64,000 bases of DNA from DDH964 sp963806685 (GCA_963806685.1 CAWDZB010000020.1:1-64000), one strand, 5' to 3'. Counted from the first letter of the stretch, positions 8,823-17,352 are shown. Notes: generated by a model not told the origin, from the letters alone. Program-made: numbers and translations.

Positions 8823-9864
8823 TCAAGGCGCGTCGGGTGACCCGCAGGCGTTCCCGGTCGCCCGGCGCGCCTCCAGTTCGGTGCCTACCGCGTTCACCAG
8901 GGCCTCGACGCCGGCGCCGGTGACGGCGGAAATGGCGAAGGTGCGGTAGCCGCGCTCCAGAAACCAGGGCTCCAGTTCCGCGGCGGCGCTGTGGACCTCG
9001 GGGATGTCCCCCTTGGTGAAGACCACGAACTGCGGCTTGGCGAGCAGCTGCGGATTGTGATGCTCCAGTTCGTGGTTGATGGTGGCGAAGTTCTCCAGCG
9101 GGTCCCCCTGCTGCATCCCCGAGAGGTCGACCAGGTGCAGGAACAGGTCGGTGCGCTCGATGTGGCGCAGAAACCGCGTCCCCAGGCCGTGCCCTTCGCT
9201 GGCTCCGGCAATCAGGCCCGGGATGTCGGCCATGACGAAGGACTTGTAGCCGCCCCAGCGCACCACGCCGAGGTTGGGGACCAGGGTGGTGAAGGGGTAG
9301 TCGGCGATCTTCGGCCGCGCCGCGGAGACCGCGGCGATCAGCGTCGATTTGCCGGCGTTGGGCAGGCCGACCAGGCCGACGTCGGCGAGCAGCTTCAGCT
9401 CCAGGCGCAGGGTGTGCTCCTCGCCCGGCATCCCCGGCTGGGCGAAGCGCGGCGCGCGGTTGGTACTGGTGGCGAAGCGGGCGTTCCCCTGGCCGCCGCG
9501 CCCCCCCTTGAGAAGACAGAGGCGCTGCTCCTTTTCGGTCAAATCGGCGAGTTCGCTCGCCGCTCTCGGCGTCGAACACCAGGGTCCCCGGCGGGACGCG
9601 GATCTCCAGGTCCTCGCCGTTCTTGCCGTGGCGGTTGCTGCCCATGCCGTGGCCGCCGCTTTGGGCCTTGTAGTGGACCTTGTAGCGGAAGTCGAGCAGG
9701 GTGCCGAGGCCGGGATCGACGCTGAACCAGACGCTGCCGCCGTTGCCGCCGTCGCCGCCGTCGGGGCCCCCCAGCGGTACGAATTTCTCGCGCCGGAAGG
9801 AGACGCAGCCGCGGCCGCCGTCGCCGGATTTGACGTGGATTTTTACTTCATCGACGAAGCGCAT
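8823..9864 (-). CDS. obgE: GTPase ObgE, duplication copy A (one frameshift)
   Basis: Obg-family GTPase that acts in 50S subunit assembly and the stringent response. The glycine-rich Obg fold begins MRFVDEVKIHVKSGDGGRG and the GTPase has GLPNAGKST (P-loop) and DIPGLIAGASEGHGLG (G3). Near 9550-9560 this copy reads GAGTTCGCTCGCCG where copy B reads GAGCTTCTCGCCG. That extra base shifts the frame after the DAESGE residues, so as written the G domain is not fused to the Obg domain. The second copy is intact, which points to an error or to a nonfunctional duplicate. The rpmA terminator lies upstream, so this copy needs its own promoter or read-through. Confidence 0.85.
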
Positions 9865-9929
9865 GATAGATACAGGAAAAAGGAAGAAGGATCAAAGTTA
9901 AAGGTAGGGCCCGAGATCTGCGACCTGGC

Positions 9930-9974
9930 AACAAAAAGCCCGGGGCTCGCACTGCGAACCCCGGGCTTTTTGTT
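9930..9974 (-). terminator. Terminator between rpmA and obgE, copy A
   Basis: A perfect 16-bp stem (AACAAAAAGCCCGGGG at 9930-9945 with its complement at 9959-9974), followed by T-rich sequence when read in either direction. It lies 17 bp after the rpmA stop and separates the ribosomal protein pair from obgE-proB-proA. Confidence 0.88.
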
Positions 9975-9991
9975 CGAATGAGCCCGCGCCC

Positions 9992-10246
9992 TCAGGCGGG
10001 GTAGACGCTGATTTTCTGCCGGGTCTTGTCTTTGCGCTCGAACTTGACCACGCCGTCGACCAGGGCGAAGAGGGTGTAGTCCTTGCCGCAGCCGACATTG
10101 TTGCCGGGGTGGAAGGTGGTGCCGCGCTGCCGCACCAGGATCGAGCCGGCAGTCACCTGCTGGCCACCGAAGCGCTTCACGCCCAGGCGCTTGCCAGCAC
10201 TGTCGCGGCCGTTACGTGTACTGCCGCCAGCCTTTTTGTGTGCCAT
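9992..10246 (-). CDS. rpmA: 50S ribosomal protein L27, copy A
   Basis: 84 residues with the family start MAHKKAGGSTRNGRDS, then KRLGVKRFGGQQVTAGSIL and RQRGTTFHPGNNVGCGKDYTL. L27 is near the peptidyl-transferase centre. There is no N-terminal extension of the kind cleaved in Firmicutes. An AGGAGGC site sits before the ATG. The protein is identical to copy B, and only two synonymous changes are visible. It is 11 bp downstream of rplU copy A. Confidence 0.95.
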   Translation of the reverse strand: MAHKKAGGSTRNGRDSAGKRLGVKRFGGQQVTAGSILVRQRGTTFHPGNNVGCGKDYTLFALVDGVVKFERKDKTRQKISVYPA

Positions 10247-10257
10247 GGGATGCCTCC

Positions 10258-10566
10258 TTAAGCTTCGATGCCTGTAATTTTCAGGCGGGTGATGGGTTGA
10301 CGGTGTCCGTACATCTTGCGATAGCCCTTGCGCCGCTTCGAGTGGAAGACGAGGATTTTCTTGTCCTTGTCCTGCTCGACGATCTGCGCTTTGACTTTCG
10401 CGCCCGGCAATAGAGGTGCTCCGATTTTAACCTCTTCTCCGCCGACCATGAGGACCTCGTTCAACTCGATGGCATCACCCACCGCGCCTTCGATCTTCTC
10501 GACCTTCACCAGGTCGCCCTCGGAAACTTTGTACTGTTTTCCTCCGGTCTTGATCACCGCGTACAT
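10258..10566 (-). CDS. rplU: 50S ribosomal protein L21, copy A (promoterless; in frame with truncated proB)
   Basis: 102 residues starting MYAVIKTGGKQYKVSEGDL and ending HRQPITRLKITGIEA. GAGGTGA five bases before the ATG at 10566 fixes the start. It differs from copy B at two residues (EVKIGAPLL versus EVKFGAPLL, KKILVF versus KKVLVF). Upstream, the duplication junction at 10613/10614 removes the promoter and leaves an open frame running from truncated proB through the leader (TAFQNQIMSIESEVSS) into L21. Expression would depend on read-through from the upstream copy of obgE-proB'. Confidence 0.93.
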   Translation of the reverse strand: MYAVIKTGGKQYKVSEGDLVKVEKIEGAVGDAIELNEVLMVGGEEVKIGAPLLPGAKVKAQIVEQDKDKKILVFHSKRRKGYRKMYGHRQPITRLKITGIEA

Positions 10567-10613
10567 GCTACTCACCTCGCTCTCTATTGACATAATCTGG
10601 TTCTGGAACGCCG

Positions 10614-11525
10614 TGCCCGAGGGGAGAAGACTCTTGCCGCGCTCCACCAGGGCGCGCTTGGCGCCGTCGTCGAGGAGTAGCTTGCCGCGCGGCTTCTTGG
10701 TGAAGGCGATCCAGTGTTTCTTGGCCGCCATGCGGTCGCGGGCGGGGAGGAAGTAGGTGCCGAGCTCCTCACCGTCGAAGAGCCGCGGCAACACCCCGGG
10801 GATACGGCCGTTGACGATCGCCGTGCCGACCCCGAAGAGGGTGGCGCGCTTGGCGGCCTTGATCTTGGTCGCCATGCCGCCGGTGCCGAAGTCGGTGCCG
10901 GTATCGCCGGCGGCGGCCTCGATCACCTCGTCGATGCGCTCGACCAGTGGGATCAGCTTCGCGTCGGGGTGGCGGTTGGGGTCGCGGTCGAAGAGACCGT
11001 CGACGTCGGAGAGGATCACCAGCAGGTTGGCCTCGACCAGGTTGGTGACCATCGCCGAGAGGTTGTCGTTGTCGCCGAAGCGGATCTCCTCGACTACCAC
11101 GGTGTCGTTCTCGTTGATGATCGGCACGACCTTGAAGTCGAGCAGCGTCATCAGGGTGTTGCGGGCGTTGAGGTAGCGCCGCCGGTTGGCCAGGTCATCG
11201 CGGGTCAAAAGGACCTGGGCGACGGTGTGTCCGGCCTGGCCGAAAGCCTCCTTGTAGGCGCGCATCATCCGGCTCTGGCCGATTGCCGCGGCGGCCTGCT
11301 TGAGCGGGATAGTCGCCGGCCTGCCAACGATGCCGAGTGCCCCCTTGCCGGCGGCCACCGCCCCGGAAGAGACCAGCACGACCTCGTAGCCGCGGCGGAT
11401 CAGTCGGCGAGGTCGCGGGTGAGGGCGGCGAGTATCGCCTCGTCAAGGCCGTCAGGCCCGGAGATGACGCCGCTGCCGACCTTGACCACGATCCGCCGGA
11501 CATGGGAGAGAAGGTTTTTACGCAT
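10614..11525 (-). pseudogene. proB: Truncated and frameshifted glutamate 5-kinase (duplication copy B)
   Basis: Begins MRKNLLSHVRRIVVKVGSG like the complete copy and keeps all kinase motifs (VSSGAVAAGKGAL, INENDTVVVEEI, SDVDGLFDRDP, GTGGMATKIKAA), but it ends at KSLLPSG, where the duplication junction cuts off the PUA domain. A missing C near 11403 (GATCAGTCGG here, GATCAGCTCGG in copy A) also shifts the frame after residue 42. If that deletion is a sequencing error, the product would be a PUA-less kinase continuing in frame into L21. Substitutions relative to copy A include DLGTGG/DFGTGG and DEEIEA/DEVIEA. Confidence 0.85.
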
Positions 11526-11599
11526 TACAGACGCTTTCGCGGAAGTAGCGGAATTTCCAGCAAAACCGGCGAGAATCTTAACCGCCGACGGGGGGCTTG

Positions 11600-12640
11600 T
11601 CAAGGCGCGTCGGGTGACCCGCAGGCGTTCCCGGTCGCCCGGCGCGCCTCCAGTTCGGTGCCTACCGCGTTCACCAGGGCCTCGACGCCGGCGCCGGTGA
11701 CGGCGGAAATGGCGAAGGTGCGGTAGCCGCGCTCCAGAAACCAGGGCTCCAGTTCCGCGGCGGCGCTGTGGACCTCGGGGATGTCCCCCTTGGTGAAGAC
11801 CACGAACTGCGGCTTGGCGAGCAGCTGCGGGTTGTGATGCTCCAGTTCGTGGTTGATGGTGGCGAAGTTCTCCAGCGGGTCCCCCTGCTGCATCCCCGAG
11901 AGGTCGACCAGGTGCAGGAACAGGTCGGTGCGCTCGATGTGGCGCAGAAAGCGCGTCCCCAGGCCGTGCCCTTCGCTGGCTCCGGCAATCAGGCCCGGGA
12001 TGTCGGCCATGACGAAGGACTTGTAGCCGCCCCAGCGCACCACGCCGAGGTTGGGGACCAGGGTGGTGAAGGGGTAGTCGGCGATCTTCGGGCGCGCTGC
12101 GGAGACCGCGGCGATCAACGTCGATTTGCCGGCGTTGGGCAGTCCGACCAGGCCGACGTCGGCCAGCAGCTTCAGCTCCAGGCGCAGGGTGTGCTCCTCG
12201 CCCGGCGTCCCCGGCTGGGCGAAGCGCGGCGCGCGGTTGGTGCTGGTGGCGAAGCGGGCGTTCCCCTGGCCGCCGCGCCCCCCCTTGAGAAGACAGAGGC
12301 GCTGCTCCTTATCGGTCAAATCGGCGAGCTTCTCGCCGCTCTCGGCGTCGAAAACCAGGGTCCCCGGCGGGACGCGGATCTCCAGGTCCTCGCCGTTCTT
12401 GCCGTGGCGGTTGCTGCCCATGCCGTGGCCGCCGCTCTGGGCCTTGTAGTGGACCTTGTAGCGGAAGTCGAGCAGGGTGCCGAGGCCGGGATCGACGCTG
12501 AACCAGACGCTGCCGCCGTTTCCGCCGTCGCCGCCGTCGGGGCCCCCCAGCGGGACGAATTTCTCGCGCCGGAAGGAGACGCAGCCGCGGCCGCCGTCGC
12601 CGGATTTGACATGGATTTTTACTTCATCGACGAAGCGCAT
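11600..12640 (-). CDS. obgE: GTPase ObgE, duplication copy B (intact)
   Basis: A full 346-residue Obg GTPase. Residues 1-158 form the glycine-rich Obg domain (CVSFRREKFVPLGGPDGGDG, YKVHYKAQSGGHGMGSNRHG). The G domain follows with P-loop GLPNAGKSTLI near 165, switch/G3 DIPGLIAGASEGHGLGTRFL, and FVVFTKGD as the G4 element (TKGD replaces the common NKID). It lacks the extended C-terminal domain of E. coli ObgE. A helix-forming EALVNAVGTELEAR tail closes it. This is the only uninterrupted obgE here. The terminator at 12706 separates it from rpmA. Confidence 0.95.
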   Translation of the reverse strand: MRFVDEVKIHVKSGDGGRGCVSFRREKFVPLGGPDGGDGGNGGSVWFSVDPGLGTLLDFRYKVHYKAQSGGHGMGSNRHGKNGEDLEIRVPPGTLVFDAESGEKLADLTDKEQRLCLLKGGRGGQGNARFATSTNRAPRFAQPGTPGEEHTLRLELKLLADVGLVGLPNAGKSTLIAAVSAARPKIADYPFTTLVPNLGVVRWGGYKSFVMADIPGLIAGASEGHGLGTRFLRHIERTDLFLHLVDLSGMQQGDPLENFATINHELEHHNPQLLAKPQFVVFTKGDIPEVHSAAAELEPWFLERGYRTFAISAVTGAGVEALVNAVGTELEARRATGNACGSPDAP

Positions 12641-12705
12641 GATAGATCCAGGAACAAGGAAGAAGGATCAAGGCTAAAGGTAGGGCCCGAAATCTGATGC
12701 CTGGC

Positions 12706-12750
12706 AACAAAAAGCCCGGGGCTCGCACTGCGAACCCCGGGCTTTTTGTT
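12706..12750 (-). terminator. Terminator between rpmA and obgE, copy B
   Basis: Identical to the element at 9930: a 16-bp perfect stem with A- and T-tracts at its outer ends, placed just after the rpmA stop. Its preservation in both copies suggests it is functional. Confidence 0.88.
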
Positions 12751-12767
12751 CGAATGAGCCCGCGCCC

Positions 12768-13022
12768 TCAGGCGGGGTAGACGCTGATTTTCTGCCGGGT
12801 CTTGTCTTTGCGCTCGAACTTGACCACGCCGTCAACCAGGGCGAAAAGGGTGTAGTCCTTGCCGCAGCCGACATTGTTGCCGGGGTGGAAGGTGGTGCCG
12901 CGCTGCCGCACCAGGATCGAGCCGGCAGTCACCTGCTGGCCACCGAAGCGCTTCACGCCCAGGCGCTTGCCAGCACTGTCGCGGCCGTTACGTGTACTGC
13001 CGCCAGCCTTTTTGTGTGCCAT
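12768..13022 (-). CDS. rpmA: 50S ribosomal protein L27, copy B
   Basis: 84 residues, the same protein as copy A (MAHKKAGGSTRNGRDSAGKR, GTTFHPGNNVGCGKDYTL). It is 11 bp downstream of rplU copy B and shares its promoter at 13390-13419, so this is the copy expected to supply the ribosome. An AGGAGGC ribosome binding site precedes the ATG. Confidence 0.95.
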   Translation of the reverse strand: MAHKKAGGSTRNGRDSAGKRLGVKRFGGQQVTAGSILVRQRGTTFHPGNNVGCGKDYTLFALVDGVVKFERKDKTRQKISVYPA

Positions 13023-13033
13023 GGGATGCCTCC

Positions 13034-13342
13034 TTAAGCTTCGATGCCTGTAATCTTCAGGCGGGTGATGGGTTGACGGTGTCCGTACATCTTGCGATAG
13101 CCCTTGCGCCGCTTCGAGTGGAAGACGAGGACTTTCTTGTCCTTGTCCTGCTCGACGATCTGCGCTTTGACTTTCGCGCCCGGCAATAGAGGTGCTCCGA
13201 ATTTAACCTCTTCTCCGCCGACCATGAGGACCTCGTTCAACTCGATGGCATCACCCACCGCGCCTTCGATCTTCTCGACCTTCACCAGGTCGCCCTCGGA
13301 AACTTTGTACTGTTTTCCTCCGGTCTTGATCACCGCGTACAT
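13034..13342 (-). CDS. rplU: 50S ribosomal protein L21, copy B
   Basis: 102 residues (MYAVIKTGGKQYKVSEG... RLKITGIEA). The start at 13342 is chosen because GAGGTGA lies five bases upstream; an in-frame ATG nine bases earlier lacks this. The -35 (TTGACA) and -10 (TAGACT) boxes at 13390-13419 give a short leader of about 40 bases. This leader, but not the promoter, was copied into the other duplicate. rplU-rpmA is the usual two-gene ribosomal operon. Confidence 0.96.
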   Translation of the reverse strand: MYAVIKTGGKQYKVSEGDLVKVEKIEGAVGDAIELNEVLMVGGEEVKFGAPLLPGAKVKAQIVEQDKDKKVLVFHSKRRKGYRKMYGHRQPITRLKITGIEA

Positions 13343-13389
13343 GCTACTCACCTCGCTCTCTGTTGCATAATCTGGTTCTGGAACGCCGC

Positions 13390-13419
13390 AGTCTAGACCC
13401 CTGGCCGTGGGCCTGTCAA
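13390..13419 (-). promoter_or_regulatory. Sigma-70-type promoter of rplU-rpmA (copy B only)
   Basis: On the minus strand TTGACA (13419-13414), an 18-base spacer, and TAGACT (13395-13390). The -35 is perfect and the -10 matches at four of six positions. It sits about 48 bases before the rplU ATG. The duplication breakpoint (13388) falls just inside it, so the other rplU copy lacks it. Confidence 0.75.
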
Positions 13420-13441
13420 GGAAAAATTAGCTGCCGGGCAC

Positions 13442-13468
13442 ATAGGTCCTATGGGTCCCATAAGTCCT
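13442..13468. repeat. Three 9-bp degenerate tandem words upstream of rplU
   Basis: ATAGGTCCT, ATGGGTCCC and ATAAGTCCT follow one another directly between the tesA stop and the rplU promoter. The following CTATGG words look related. It may belong to the same class of degenerate word elements seen in other spacers of this window. Confidence 0.5.
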
Positions 13469-13476
13469 GTGGCCAC

Positions 13477-14115
13477 CTATGGACAGACCTGCGGACCGAG
13501 GGTATCGACCATCAGCGGCAGGATGCGGCGGACGATCTCGGCGACGCCGCGGGCGTTGGGGTGGATGCCGTCGGCCTGGTTGAGTTCGGGCCGTGCCCTC
13601 CACCCCGGCGAGGAAGAAGGGGTAGAGGGGGACCCGGTAGCGGGCGGCGAGGCGGGGGTAAAGGGCGTCGAACTTGGTATAATACTCCTTCCCCAGGTTG
13701 CGCGGCGCGTACATGCCGGCGAGCAGCGCCTTGACGCCCCGCTGGCGTAGCGTTTCGAGGATCGCCGCGAGGTTGGCCGCGGCCTCCTGCGGCGACAGGC
13801 CGCGCAGGGCGTCGTTGCCGCCCAACTCGACGAGGACCAGCTGCGGCTTGCCGGCCAGGACCCAGTCGAGGCGCGCCCGGCCGCCGGCGGTGGTGTCGCC
13901 GGAGACCCCGGCGTTGGCGACCGCGACGCGGCAGCCGCGTTCCTGCAGCGCCCGCTCCAGCTGGGCCGGAAAGGCGTCGGCCGCGGCCAGGCCGTAGACC
14001 GGCGCTGAGACTGTCGCCGAGCACGGTGATGCGGAAGGGGGCGGCGGCCGCCCGTCCCGCAACCGGCCCGGTGAAAAGCAGCAGCAACAGCAGCAGGCAG
14101 AGGAACGGTACGCAT
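13477..14115 (-). CDS. TesA-like GDSL/SGNH esterase (two or three frameshifts)
   Basis: Periplasmic SGNH hydrolase of the TesA (acyl-CoA thioesterase I/lysophospholipase L1) family. Visible parts in order: a hydrophobic signal segment (LLLLLLLFTGPVAGRAAAA), block I ITVLGDSLSAG with the serine, NAGVSGDTTAGG, block III VELGGNDALRG, and the catalytic Asp-His block DGIHPNARG near the C-terminus. The frame breaks near 14005 (extra T after LGDSLSAG) and near 13592 (before ELNQADGIHPN). The ATG at 14115 is in a different frame from the signal segment, so a third indel or another start is likely. The gene is divergent from ybbA, the arrangement I recall for tesA and ybbA in E. coli. Confidence 0.8.
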   Translation of the reverse strand: MRTVPLPAAVAAAFHRAGCGTGGRRPLPHHRARRQSQRRSTAWPRPTPFRPSWSGRCRNAAAASRSPTPGSPATPPPAAGRASTGSWPASRSWSSSSWAATTPCAACRRRRPRPTSRRSSKRYASGASRRCSPACTRRATWGRSIIPSSTPFTPASPPATGSPSTPSSSPGWRARPELNQADGIHPNARGVAEIVRRILPLMVDTLGPQVCP

Positions 14116-14801
14116 GAGTGAACCGCTGGTAGAGATTGACGACCTGCATCTGAGTCTAGTCGGCGGCGGCGGCCGGGTCAACATCCTGCGCGGCATCGAC
14201 CTGCGCCTCGCTCGCCGGGGAAACGCTCAGCGTGGTCGGTACCTCGGGGGCCGGCAAGACCACCCTGCTGATGGCGATCGCCGGTCTGGAGCCGGCCAGC
14301 TCCGGGCGTATCCGGGTCGCCGGGGTCGATCTCGCCGGCCTCGACGAGGACGCCCTGGCGCGCTTCCGGCGCCGCCACGTCGGCATCGTCTTCCAGTCCT
14401 TCCACCTGGTGGCGACCATGACCGCCGCCGAGAACGTCGCCCTGCCGCTGGAGTTCGCCGGGGTCCCCGACGCCCTGGAGCGGGCGGCCGCGGCCCTGGC
14501 CAGCGTCGGTCTCGAGGCGCGCCGCCGCCACTACCCGGGGCAGCTCTCCGGCGGCGAGCAGCAGCGGGTCGCCCTGGCCCGGGCCTTCGTCGCCCGTCCG
14601 GCGCTGCTTTTGGCCGACGAACCGACCGGGAATCTCGATGGCGAGACCGGTGCCCGGGTCATGGATCTCCTTTTCGACCTGCAGCAGGAAAACGGCTCCA
14701 CCCTGCTGCTGGTCACCCACGACGCCGGCCCTGGCCGGGCGCTGCGACCGTGCGCTGCGCATGAACGACGGCCTGCTCTTCGCTCGGAGGCCGGCCGATG
14801 A
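14114..14801 (+). CDS. ABC transporter ATP-binding protein, YbbA/LolD-type (two or three frameshifts)
   Basis: ATPase subunit of a MacB/LolD-like export complex. Motifs: Walker A VGTSGAGKTTLL, Q-loop IVFQSFHLVATM, signature LSGGEQQRVALARAF, Walker B ALLLADEPTGNLD, and the H-loop LLLVTHDA. Near 14217 an extra base separates LRGIDLRLAR from GETLSVVGTSGAGK, and near 14730 another shifts LVTHDA from ALAGRCDRALRMNDG. A third indel near 14785 would be needed to reach the stop at 14801, which overlaps the permease ATG as ATGA. The start ATG at 14114 overlaps the minus-strand ATG of the tesA-like gene at 14115, so the two 5' ends meet. Confidence 0.85.
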
Positions 14802-17352
14802 GCGAGCCGGCCCTTCTTCCCCAGGCCTGGCGCCTGGCCCGCCGGGAGCTGCGCGGCGGGCTGCGCGGCTTCGGGGTCTTCCTCGCCTGCCTCTTTCTCG
14901 GGGTCTTCGCCATCGCCGCGATCGGCAGCTTCTCGGCCGCCGCCCGCCAGGGGCTGCTCGACGATGCCCGGGCCCTGCTCGGCGGCGACCTGGAGCTGCA
15001 CCTGGCGCCAGAGCCCGCTGAGCGGCGGAGCCGCTGCAGTATCTGCGGGACGCAGGGCAGGTCTCCGCCGTCCTCACCCTGCGCACCATGGCCCGGGCGG
15101 TCGGCAACGAGAACCGGACCCTGGTCGAGGTCAAGGCGGTCGACGGCGCCTATCCCCTCTACGGCAGCGTCGACAGCGATCCGCCGCGGCCCCTGGCCGA
15201 GCGCCCTCGCCGCCGACCGGGACGGGGACTATGGCGCCCTCGCCGAGGCGGCGCTGCTGCAGCGGCTGCAGCTCAAGGTGGGGGACGAGGTGCAGGTGGG
15301 AGAGATCCGCCTGCGTCTCGCCGGGGTGCTGACCCGCGAGCCGGATCGCACCCTGCGCGGCTTCAGCCTCGGCCCGCGGCTGCTGGTGAGCCGGGCGGCG
15401 CTGGCGGCCAGCGGCCTGCTGGTGCCGGGAAGCCTGGTGACCTACGCCTACCGCCTGCGCCTGCCGGCCGGGGCCGCGCCGAGGCCTTCAAGGCGCGGCT
15501 GCAGGCCGCCTTTCCCGGAGGCCGGCTGGCGGCTGCACACCTGGCGGGAGGCGGCGCCGCGGGTACGGCGCATCCTCGACCGCTTGAGCGTCAACCTGAC
15601 CCTGGTCGGCCTCTGCGCCCTGCTGATCGGCGGCGTCGGGGTGGCCGGGGCGGTGCGCGGCTACCTGGCCGGCAAGGTCTACCACATCGCGACCATGAAA
15701 TGCCTCGGCGCCAGCGGGCGGACGATCTTTGCCGGCTACCTGCTGCAGGTCTTGCTGCTCGGCGCCCTCGGCGCCGGGGCCGGGCTGGGCCTGGGCGCCG
15801 CGGTGCCGTGGCTGGCGCTGCACCTGGCCGGGGCGAGCCTGCCGCTCCCGCTGCAGCCCGGGCGTCTACCCCGTGCCGCTGGCTATCGCGGCCCTCTGCG
15901 GCCTGCTGGTGGCGCTCCTCTTCAGTCTCCAGCCGCTCGGCCGCCGCGCGCCGCGTGCCGCCGTCGGTCCTGTTTCGCGGCTATGCCGACGGCAGACTGG
16001 CCCGCCCGCCGGGCGCGGCGGTCTACGTCGCAAGTCGGCCGTGCTCGCCCTGCTGCTGGCGACGGTGGCGGTGGCGACCAGCGCCGACAGACGCCTGGCG
16101 CTCTGGTTCCTGGCCGGGGCCGCCGGCTGCTTCCTGCTCTTTCGCGCTGCTGGCGGCACTGACCCTCGCCGCCGCCCGCCGCGCACCCCGGCCGCGCTGG
16201 GCTGCCGCTGCGCCTGGCGCTGGCCAACATCCACCGCCGCGGCTCGCCGGCCGGCAGCGCCATCTTCTCCCTCGGCCTGGGGCTGACCGCCCTGGTGATC
16301 ATCGCCCTGGTCCAGGTCAACCTCACCCGACTGGTCGACGAGACCCTCCCCGCCGAGGCCCCGGCCTTCTTCTTCTTCGACCTGCAGCCCGACGCAGGTG
16401 GCGCCTTTCGATGCGCTGCTGGCCGGTCTTCCCCGGGGTGCGGCAAGCAGCGACCGCTTGCCGACCCTGCGCGGACGGATCGTCGCCATCGCCGGGGTGC
16501 CGGTGGATCAGGCCCAGATCGCCCCGGACGTCCGAGTGGGCGGTGCGCGGCGACCGCTGGCTGAGTTACGCGGGGCCGAAATGCCCGCCCAGACACCGGC
16601 TGACCGCCGGCCGCTGGTGGCCGGAAAACTACCACGGCCCGCCGCTGGTGTCGCTGACCGCCGACCTCGCCAAAGGCTTCGGCGTCGGGATCGGCGACAC
16701 CCTGACCGTCAACGTCCTCGGCCGGGAGGTCACCGCGAAAATCGCCAGCCTGCGCGAGGTCGACTGGTCGACCCTGCAGCTCAATTTCGCCCTGCTCTTC
16801 TCCCCCGGGGTGCTCGAAGGGGCGCCGCAGACCTGGATCGCCACCGCCTATCTGCCGCCCGGGGACGAGACGGCCCTCTATCGCGCGGTCACCGACCGCT
16901 TTCCCAACGTCTCGGCGATCACCGTGCGCGAGGTGCTGGCCAACCTCTCCCGGACCCTCGGCCACCTCGCCGCCGCCTTTCGCGCCGTGGCCGCGGTGGC
17001 CCTGCTCAGCGGCTTTCTGGTATTGGCCGGGGCGGTCTCCGCCGACCAGCACCGGCGCATCCATGCCGCGGTGATCTGCAAGGTCTGCGGTGCGACGCGG
17101 CGCGACCTGCTCGGCGCCTTCGCCGTCGAATTCCTGCTGCTGGGGCTGGCCGCCGGAGCGGTCAGCGCCCTGGTCGGCAGCCTGGCCGCCTGGGGAATCC
17201 TCCAGGGGCTGATGGACACCTCTTTCAGGTTGTCGGTGGCGACGCTGCTGGCGACCCTCGCCACCGGCATCGTCCTCACCCTGGTTCTTGGCCTGCTCGG
17301 CACCTGGAAAGCGCTGGGGCAGAAGCCGGCGAGCTACCTGCGCGAGGAATAA
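14798..17352 (+). CDS. FtsX-domain ABC permease, YbbP-type (at least six frameshifts)
   Basis: A large permease of about 850 codons in a patchwork of frames. Recognisable blocks in order: N-terminal segment RGFGVFLACLFLGVFAIAAI; periplasmic region VGNENRTLVEVKAVDGAYPL; first FtsX block LVGLCALLIGGVGVAGAVRG with KCLGASGRTIFAGYLLQ; a middle pair of membrane segments; then an unbroken stretch from about 16520 ending with the second FtsX block FRAVAAVALLSGFLVLAGAV, KVCGATRRDLLGAFAVEFLL and WKALGQKPASYLREE. Frames switch near 15015, 15205, 15475, 15860, 16030, 16145 and 16395. The protein content stays conserved through the breaks, so repeated sequencing indels are likelier than decay. It pairs with the YbbA-type ATPase. 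Confidence 0.8.

Larger units (their letters stand above)
7835..10613. repeat. Tandem duplication, copy A (proB part, obgE, rpmA, rplU, rplU leader)
   Basis: Matches 10614-13388 in the same orientation and gene order. By hand comparison I count about 55 differences in 2.78 kb, concentrated in proB (about 3% in its 3' part) and lowest in rplU/rpmA. Copy A continues into the intact proB 3' end on its left. On its right it stops at 10613 inside the rplU leader, one base short of the promoter -10 box that copy B retains. Confidence 0.93.
10614..13388. repeat. Tandem duplication, copy B (proB part, obgE, rpmA, rplU, rplU leader)
   Basis: Second copy of the unit at 7835-10613. Its left end is the junction inside proB at the bases TGCCCGAGGGGAG; its right end, GGAACGCCG at 13380-13388, is followed by the natural promoter. 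At the junction the two parental sequences share no common bases that I can see (GAACGCCG joined to TGCCCGAG), so it did not form by recombination between long repeats. Confidence 0.93.

Noticed and set aside
7633..9864. 743-codon frame joining the Obg N-terminus to ProB
   Set aside because: The middle part is out-of-frame arginine/proline-rich sequence. It results from the obgE and proB frameshifts and not from a fusion protein.
10614..13388. Duplication caused by an insertion sequence or phage
   Set aside because: No transposase, integrase, terminal inverted repeat or target-site duplication at either end; the junction has no shared bases.
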